From positions 29,063,989-29,127,988 of the forward strand of contig NC_092572.1 in the NCBI RefSeq assembly GCF_037975245.1: a stretch of DNA of 64,000 bases, read 5' to 3'. A model generated the notes under the pieces. That model was not told the DNA's origin. It did not search any database and was given only the letters and a program-made list of their open reading frames with translations. Origin of the DNA: Apostichopus japonicus (lineage: Eukaryota; Echinodermata; Holothuroidea; Aspidochirotida; Stichopodidae). Numbering within the stretch: position 1 is the first letter of the stretch; the number at the start of each line of letters is the position of its first letter. Below, piece after piece: positions 52,101-61,100 of this stretch. The translations under genes and the position numbers were made by a program.

Positions 52101-55100
52101 ATAAGTTAATCCAAGAGTGGTTTGCAGCACAGTATTTAGCTCTCCTGTTCTGGGGTCACAAATCAACTGAACAACATTACAAGTATCAATTGTTCAGAGA
52201 ACACTTGGCTAACATAGAGCCAGCTGATCTCCATTATGTCTTGCGCTTCACTTGTCACATCTGTCCTCCCAGCTTTCATTTCATTGCCAGTTTTCTAAAG
52301 AGAGACTTTAAAACAGGAGATGGTGAGATTCCTGATTACATCATGAACTGCATCTGTCTCTGTTTTGCTGAGTATGATGGTTACAAAGGACATAAGGTCA
52401 AGGACATTGTCAAAGAGGTCTGTAGAAGAGAATCCGTCAACTTCAGCTCTGAAGATAGTCGACTGCTGCTGAGGTCAAAGGTTTCTATGCTCACCTTTGC
52501 TTCAAGATCACAGGTAAAGTGTGAATACAACTTTCTTAGCTCAAATACACAGCAAACCTCTGCTATAAATATCCCGATATCTGTGATACATCATCTGAAG
52601 TGTGCATGAATACAACATTCAATTTTTCCAGTGTCGAGTACAGCATCAATCTGTAGGATACAAAATTCAAACTTAAGGAAATCTAGTATGTTGAGATATA
52701 AGATCGACCTAATGTACTCATTCTGGTTATATTAGACTAAGATATGAATTGATTTACAGGTATTATACAGTGGCAGATCATTCTGGGATGTGTAAATCAT
52801 TTCAATACAACATTATCATATGCTGAACCATCTATTTAATTTACAAGATCAGTATATGGTATGGTACACATTTCGTCAATTGTATGAAACAAAGGTTGGC
52901 TATTAATCAATCCTTTGTGTTGCTTTAGGATATTGTGATGCATGGGACAACTTTAGCTGATTTTGTACACAACAGCGCATATTACAATTGTTGGGTACTG
53001 ATTTCAGGTTGACATACTACAATATCTGTGGATTATTTTCCAGATTCCAATCAAATGTCTGAAGCTTTCAGATGTTGTGGAAAAAATTACAAAGAAAGCC
53101 CTGATCTTGAAGGCTGATGTCTCGCTGGGAGTTTTGAATACCCTGAGGGCTATTGAAGTGAATCGGTGGGACCAGAAGCTGATTGAACAAGATTATGAAG
53201 ATCTCATTAAATTCATTATCAACAATGAAAAGGTTGAAGTAGCACGGTGAGGACTAATTCAAAGTTGGCAAACCGAACTAAAGATTTCGTTCTATGTGAT
53301 ATTGAAAATAAGGTTATATTGGAATGTGTGATTTATAAAGCTAATGGAAGAACATTCAGCAGATATATCTCCAAGCATTTATACTTATGAACAATGGGAA
53401 CCATGTACAAAGTTTGGCTTTCTCACTGCATCATTACTTTTTCTGACAGTCTGCTACATCGAGATTACCTAGTCATAATTTACTCCACTCCTTGCTTACC
53501 TGTCTCCCCACAAGCTTCGCCCTCTCATTCGACCATGTGTAGGATGAATGCCCTCTATGACCAGTGACATTGGTCAAAGGCCATCCTTCTCATTCTTCCA
53601 ACCATAGTGCCTAGAAGTGTTATCGTGGACAAAGCATAGTTTCTCTTTTTGATCTGCATATACTTACGTATAAAGTATCATTATATATTTTATTTTTGTC
53701 TTAAAATTTCCAGTTAAAAGCTCTACTTTTAAATGATAAGTTCTCAAATGCTCTCACTATCAGGAAAGCTCGTTAGACATCTAGGTTCACCAGATCCAAA
53801 ACTGAAAACAAGCCTACTCAACAGTTATAATATCTGTAAAATGTATACTAGATTGACCTGTGCCCCCTACTTAACATGAGACTTCTAGATCAAAGGCCAT
53901 CTGAGGTCATCAATGGACAAAATATTAAAATCTTGTGTAAAAAGGTGATTCCAAGAATTGGTATGTATGTATCTTGGGTGGGTGGGTGAGCATGGCTGGT
54001 CTCCATTCTCTGTTTACAAAATACAGTACTTATCATCATATATAATTGTAGAAAACTAAGAATTTTCCTGAAAATTAAATGCCTATGCCCTCTACATAGT
54101 TCTTTCTATGTTAATTTATCTAACAATGATCTTTATTTCTTTTCTTTATCAAATTCTGCACAGTGGGAGCTATTTTATCGTATATTTTACTTTTTTTTCT
54201 CAGCTTACTATTTCCAAGTCCACCAGTGGCTGTGGAAGATGATAAAGTTCTGAATAACTTACAATCCCGAAACATTTCAGGTAACATACATTCTATTTCA
54301 TGAATAACAAGAGCTTGGTAATTAGATGTAACAGATATTCCTCTGTTGTGATACAATATCTAAACCTGACACTTTTGTTAAGCTGTTGCATTCTAGTCCT
54401 GCTTCTGCATAGTGTTAAGAAACGTAGCTCTGTCCAGCATGTTGAAAAAATGTAACTTGAGGCTTTTCGCCCGCAAAATGGTACTAATTGTATCAACAGT
54501 TAAGCGAGATAGATTATGATAATAGCTTGGACAAGCTGAAATACGAAAACTTCATTTCATACAGAACTAGACATATTAACAGTGTGAGCAATCATCACAA
54601 GGAAGTGTGAAGACAGCAATTCAAGAAGGTGTTACATTTGTTTTAGTGTGTGTATGAGTGTAGAGCAGTAAAGTAGATTGAACATTAGCTGAGTAATATA
54701 AATTACTACAGTGAAATGGATAGTGCTCTACTGTTCAGGAGGGAGGAAATATTTTAGATTAAATCAGTGCAAAATGTTGTGGTTTTCACTAAGTTGATCG
54801 TGAAGCAGTCTATATGATGATAAGAATTAGTGCCAATATAATCTGTAACTTTGAAATGCTCTTTTTATCCACAAAACAGAGAAATGTGGCAACGATACAA
54901 AAATGTGTGTTCAATAAAATATTCCATGTGAGAGTGGCTGAGGGTCTTATTGTTATCTACTTATACTCATTTCAGTTGAATGGATCATTGGAGTAAACTT
55001 AATTCACACGTTAAATGTGACAACTGGAGAATGGATGGTGAGATGCATTATCTTGTATTTTTCAATTATTGTCATTCAATTCAGATTGTGTTCTGACATT

Positions 55101-58100
55101 TATTAAAAAACAAGTTTGTAAACACAATCTCTTAAGCACAATAATCACTGTCTTGTAAACACAATAACTCACCAAGCGTGTGGTCCACGAACTTCAAACT
55201 CTGTATGTTGATAACCGTTACAGAGCTCTCTGGGCTGTTTTATTTTATTTACAATGTCAAATGTCATTTGAGTTCACCTGTGGACAATACATTCACCTGT
55301 GGACAATGTGGCGGTTAACGCCGGCGTCTCCCAGTCATGAGATCCCCGGTTCGATTCCCCGCCGACAGCAATGTGTGTCGTCTGGCAAGGGTGTTGTTCA
55401 ATAACAACTTCCCGACATGGACGTTAAAATGGATGTGTGCCGAGAGATTGGCTTCGGTCAGCTTGCGAGTCTACAAGCCTCCATGGCTTCTTTCGCGAGT
55501 TCCTGCGGGAAGATCACATATACATACATACATATATACATACATACATACATATATGGAAACATTGTAAACAAACTTACTGGACATCAATAGCATTGAT
55601 AAATGTCATACTAGGGTGTTAGGTGCTCCATAAAGCAGCTTTGGTACAGGTCAAAGGTCAAGTGATGTCAACAGGAAGAAAACTCTGACAACGTAAACAA
55701 GCAGACTCAATTAATCTGGCCTGACGAATCACATAGTTGGTATGTGGGTGCCCCTCAGCAAGTTCAAGGTTGCTTTAGTTATTGGGAAATTTCAATTGGG
55801 GTCAATAGATGTCAAATCTCAAATAATTGTAATTTTGAAAACTCCAAAAGTCAAAGGAAAGCTTTGACGAACTTTACACGTGGTATGTGGCTCAATCATA
55901 ATGAGCTAGTACTCAAATGTCACTCATGGTGACAATTTTAGCTCCAAAAGTAAAACTTGGATGAACTTCACACTTGGTATTTGGATCCAGCCTATTAAGT
56001 ATTAAAACTGTCTGTACACGTAAGTCAGTAAATATTCCGATAAACTGTAATCGTGGCATGGAATATCTAAGCCTCTTGGCTTCCTGGTTTATTCTTTAAC
56101 AAAGTGCAAACAAGAATATGTGATTCAAGCATCAATTTCAAGCATTGCATCAAGATATCTCTGGGAAAGCTGTTGGCTGTTTTCATTATTGTGGTGGTCA
56201 GAGGTCATCTGAATCGTATATTTTAGTATGTTTTAGTGGAGATCAAATGTCAATGGAGAACTGAAGAATACAACATTTCAAACCAACCTTACTTAATAAT
56301 TGTAGCTTTGCTGAATATCATGCTTGGTTTATAGATATTCCTAGTGAATTCTTGGCTGTTTGTTATAGAATTAGGTAAAGAAAATTTAAGGTCACCATTG
56401 GCCAGTATAATTCAGTGTCAGTGAATCTCATACTTGGTACAGTAGGTATGTACCCCTTCATGAATACTATCCTTGTAGTAGTTTTGGCAGGGATCATATG
56501 TCATTTTAATGTAAGCTGTGGTCAAAATTTGAAAACTGTGTATAACAATTACTCATGAAATTCACCATTCATGAGTGTCATACTTAGTATGTTCATACTC
56601 CTTTATAGTGACTTCTTGGTTGCCACTCATTTTGTGATGAGGTACAATATTGTACATAGGTCTCAAATAATTTGGAACACTGTTTACAGTAGTCAGAAGA
56701 TGAAATATATATCAGAGAATTTATGCACTTGTATTGGGGGACTTTCACAACCTATGTCTTGTCACACATGTTATCTTTGCTGTCTGCAGTATTTTACCTA
56801 ATTCTCTGCGATATACACTAGAAGTTTTTGTTAAGGAAAGTTGCAAACTATCCAAATATTTCACAATGAATTATATAATGCCATGAGCTTTCTTCTTTAA
56901 TTGTTGAAGAGCTAATGATGGATCTAATTGATTCTAAAGCTCAACAGGAAAATATCACTTATTATATAAAACATCTGACTTTTTAGCCAACATCAGAAAG
57001 CTCTTTGGTCTGGATTTTGCATCATTGTGTTGTACATTGTAAGTTCTTTTAGTGATAAGTGATTATCAAACTATTTTTATGTAATGGCAAATGGAGCTTG
57101 AATTTTGTGATCTCTTAGTTCTGATTTAATTTTATTGAGTTGACCTACATCAGCAACCTCATTAAATAAATAAAAATATGACAAGGCATCATGATGTAGT
57201 TTCTAATAGGTTTGTATGATTTTTCACCATATGTATTTTTGTCTTTCCTTGTCTGATGAAATCTTCATTTAGATGGAATTTAGATTACCGGGGAGGATGT
57301 CATCAAAATCATCATCACTGAAACCAATCTCTGGTGAGTTTCTGGTATTAATAGGAACAATCCTTTAAAACTTAAAATGTTTAATTAACGAGGATTTCAT
57401 TGTTGTTGTCAAAGAAATCCCTGTGACTCTAGAATAAGTGCTGAAGTACATACAATAGTCTGTAATCACACTTTAAGCTGGCATACATATTTAATTCTTC
57501 ACTCATTATTGAATTTCTGCTGATGAGTGAAGGTTCTTCATCCTCAGTATTGTTATTGACATTCTTTCCAACGATGGTCCTACAAGCCCTTTCCTTTCAT
57601 TACATTTTAATAACTGCGCAATAATATATTTGTGTCTTTATTGACCAGTCTTGGAGCAAACTATGGAGGCTGACCTTAAAGTAAACTTAGTACAGGATCA
57701 ATCAACTTTTGAAACGTGATATACTAGTCTTTTGAGACTGTTTTCTTCTATCCAAAAAGTGTTATTTCCTTTTACCTTAGATAATTAGTGATTTTCCTAT
57801 GAAATCCTTTTTGTGTTCTCCTAGTTTTAAGAAACCAAGGCTTAATTCTGAGAATTTTCTTCTGACAATCATGTGTGAGGAGCTGGGTCTATTTCGATTC
57901 TTATCCTACTGGGTACTGTGAGCAGTTGGAATCATATTAGCCCTAACTGTCCCAATTCATGCAGAAATGTACATCAGCACATATTCACGGCACAATATGT
58001 AATTGATTCATCTTGCATTATTCTGACAACAAACTTTAATACATTGAGAAAGTCAAATTATACTGTGAAAAAGATTTATAAATCCTTGGTTAGTAGTACT

Positions 58101-61100
58101 TGAATGCCATCATAGCAACAAATGTCCACATCATTGTCTTTGGGCTTCCTAACATGCATGATGTAGTCTACTGACTCTTAGTCACTCATAGGAAAGTGGG
58201 ACGGTGTGCCTATACTCTCATGTCAATTTTGCCATTTCATAGTTATGTTCCAAATAATGAGGTTTTGTCACAGCAGTGCTGAGTATTACATTTTCAAGTT
58301 TGTTAGCATTATGCAAAGAATTGTATGTTATACTTGTAACAATCTTACTTTGACCAACATCAGCCACAAATACCATACCTCTGTGAGTAATTTTAATTTG
58401 AGTTTTTGTAAAGAACTATGTGTAATAGTTTAGCTTGTAGACTTCTGTGTTTTGTTATTTAAGTAACAATAATATAAACTTGGAAAGTGATAAATGCAGA
58501 GACCAAAGTTTAATTAATATGAGGTTGTAATATAAAAAGTAGCAATTATATAATTAAAGGAAGTAATAACTTTTTCCAAAATAAGCAAATATGAGATATT
58601 AGCTTTTCCCTACAACTTTAGTTTAGCAGAATGAATCAATGTCTGTGTACTCATATATACTACAACTACTAGCAAAGAAGAACACCATTATGGAGACAGC
58701 TCTTAACTGAAAACAATGTTGTAAAATACTGAATGCCCCTGAACTTGTCTGATTAATTATATTGCAGGTAACTTACCTTTCAATCCACTGCAAATGGAGC
58801 TTTGGATCAACAAGGATGGAGGAGTGCTAGAGCTTCCAGATACTGGTGTCAGCTTAAAAATACCTCCTGGTGGTCTGGAGAAGGATCAGTTAATCCAGAT
58901 GAGAATTATTCCATATTATTTCCAGGGTGATTCTGATCTATCATTCAGTAGTAATTCATCAGTTGTGGTTGAGCTCCTGCCTAGTAACCTGAAGCTACTG
59001 AAACCAGTAAAACTGACATTGCCTCACTGCTTGGTTCTCAAGAAAGGATGTGAATGGAAAGCAAAGCTATATAGCAGCCATCATGAAGAAGGTAAATTTA
59101 AATGTTAATGTAATGTAATGTAAATAAATGACTTAATAATGCGCTATGACTCCAGTACCAAAGGCTTGTTCAAAGGTGCAGTCGAGGGCTTAAAGATGAA
59201 AATATCTATACAACATAAATGTCTTCAGTTGGGATTTGAAACATTAAAATGAGGTGGCTTTCTTGAGGTTAAGTGGGATGTTGTTCCACAATGACGGGGT
59301 AGCGATTACTAAAGCCTTGGAACCACTTAAAGAAAGTCTGGCCTTTGTAATTTTAAGAAGTGCCTGTTTAGAGGATCTCAAGTCATAGAATGGTTGATAT
59401 TTTTTGTTGTTTTTTGGTTGATATAGGCTCAATAAGTTCTTCAGGTAATCCGGGGCCATTCCATTCAAACACTTGTACAGTAGGTGAGAAGAAGCAGCTT
59501 AAATTCAATGCGGGCAGATATTGGCAGCCAATGTACGTCTTCAAGCACTGGTGTTATATGACTTAGCTTAGAAGTGTTTGTCACTATTCGTGCTGCGGTG
59601 TTATGAATCCGTTGCAGTCTATTCATTTTTGCATTTGTAATTCCATATAGCAAATGCACAGGTATTGCTTTTAAATTTATTTCAGCTGTAGTAATAGGGT
59701 TCTTTTTGACAGTCATACAGTTTATAGACTAACACCTGCATAATACAATACATTCGTCATATAAAAACAACCTTTTAAAGATTACTTTTATATTTAAGAA
59801 ATCTTAAGTACCTTTGTGTTTCATTTTGACTCTTCAGGCAACCATCCTCTGTGGGAACCACAACCGGACACACCTTATTTATTAAATGAGGAAAATTGTA
59901 TTATCGAATTAAGAACTTTCAGCTGGGAGAAATTTGACATCGGTGATGAAATTGTTGAAGGGAAACGTATCGTGTTGTATGCTGCTAAACATCTGCCATC
60001 TCATAAAGCTATAGTACATATTGATATTGGTTATTACTTGGATTTAGAAGGATGTGAAGAGGTGAGTTTAAAATCACATAGGCTATGGTAGTAATGATGC
60101 GTACTAGCTGGTCACATACAAAGGTTACCACAAATATTAATATTTAGTATTGATTGAATTTACACTGAGTTGAAATGATGGAATGATATCACAAATTAAT
60201 ATTGGCTATTATTTGAACTGAATACCAAAAACTGAAAGGAATAACGTTAATTCACATACATAATCATACAATTTTGTGTATATTGTAGATCTACCTGGGG
60301 ATCATCAAATGAGGTTAATCTACATGCTGCTTTTTGTCTCTTACATTATCTATCACAAAAAGGAGGTAATTTTACACTTTGATATATGTATCATCCTCTC
60401 ACCTGTACATATGAATTAATCCTTGCTTTCTTCCCTTTTCTGTTTGAAGAATGTCAGTATGAATAAAGTCTCTGTGTTGCAAAAAAAGTCTGGGTTTCTT
60501 TTCAAAAAAGGACGATTACCTCTTAAATTCTATTTTGTCAAAACTGAGCCGCCTGGTTGGAACTTCCGCCCTGATGAAGGAAACCCAAAGGTATGTATGA
60601 TTTTTATTCAAACAAAGTGTTGGATAATAAACCTTTCATGTTAAGACTGATGTTGACAGTTCTTTTGGGGGATTAAGCTTAATGATATAAGAGTGAGCAC
60701 TGCTCTAAAATTTCACAAGCTGCTTCGAAAAAACCACTACAAAACGTGACAAATTTTCTTGAAGAAATAAGTTGTTTAATCTCCATAAAATTCATGAACT
60801 ATAAGTGATTGCATAAGTAATCTTATAGTCTAATAGGGATGTAGAAAATTATTCAAAATGTATTTAAAAAAAGGGCATTTTAACTAACAGGAGTCTGTGA
60901 AACAAAATAGTTATATGTATGTGATAGCAGGCAATACCTATTGCTCCTAATACCAACTTGGACATGGGCTAATGAGCAATATTAATTGATTCCATGCCAA
61001 AGGCAGGAGCAGAATTTGTGGACATGATGACGAGTGTGTGTTAATGTAAACAAAATCTATCCAAAAGTGAAAAGTAAGTTGACGTCATGTTCAATACATA

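Larger units (their letters stand above)
55100..56560. repeat. Degenerate GGTCA units in the pre-ZU5 intron
   Basis: Phrases 'GTAAACACAATAACTCACC' (55148), 'CAGGTCAAAGGTCAAGTGATG' (55647) and 'AACTTCACACTTGGTATTTGG' (55964) mark the same old repeat, interrupted by the SINE at 55305-55515. Confidence 0.55.

Noticed and set aside
55180-55622. Overlapping short ORFs at 55.2-55.6 kb
   Set aside because: Explained by the plus-strand SINE and its microsatellite tail.
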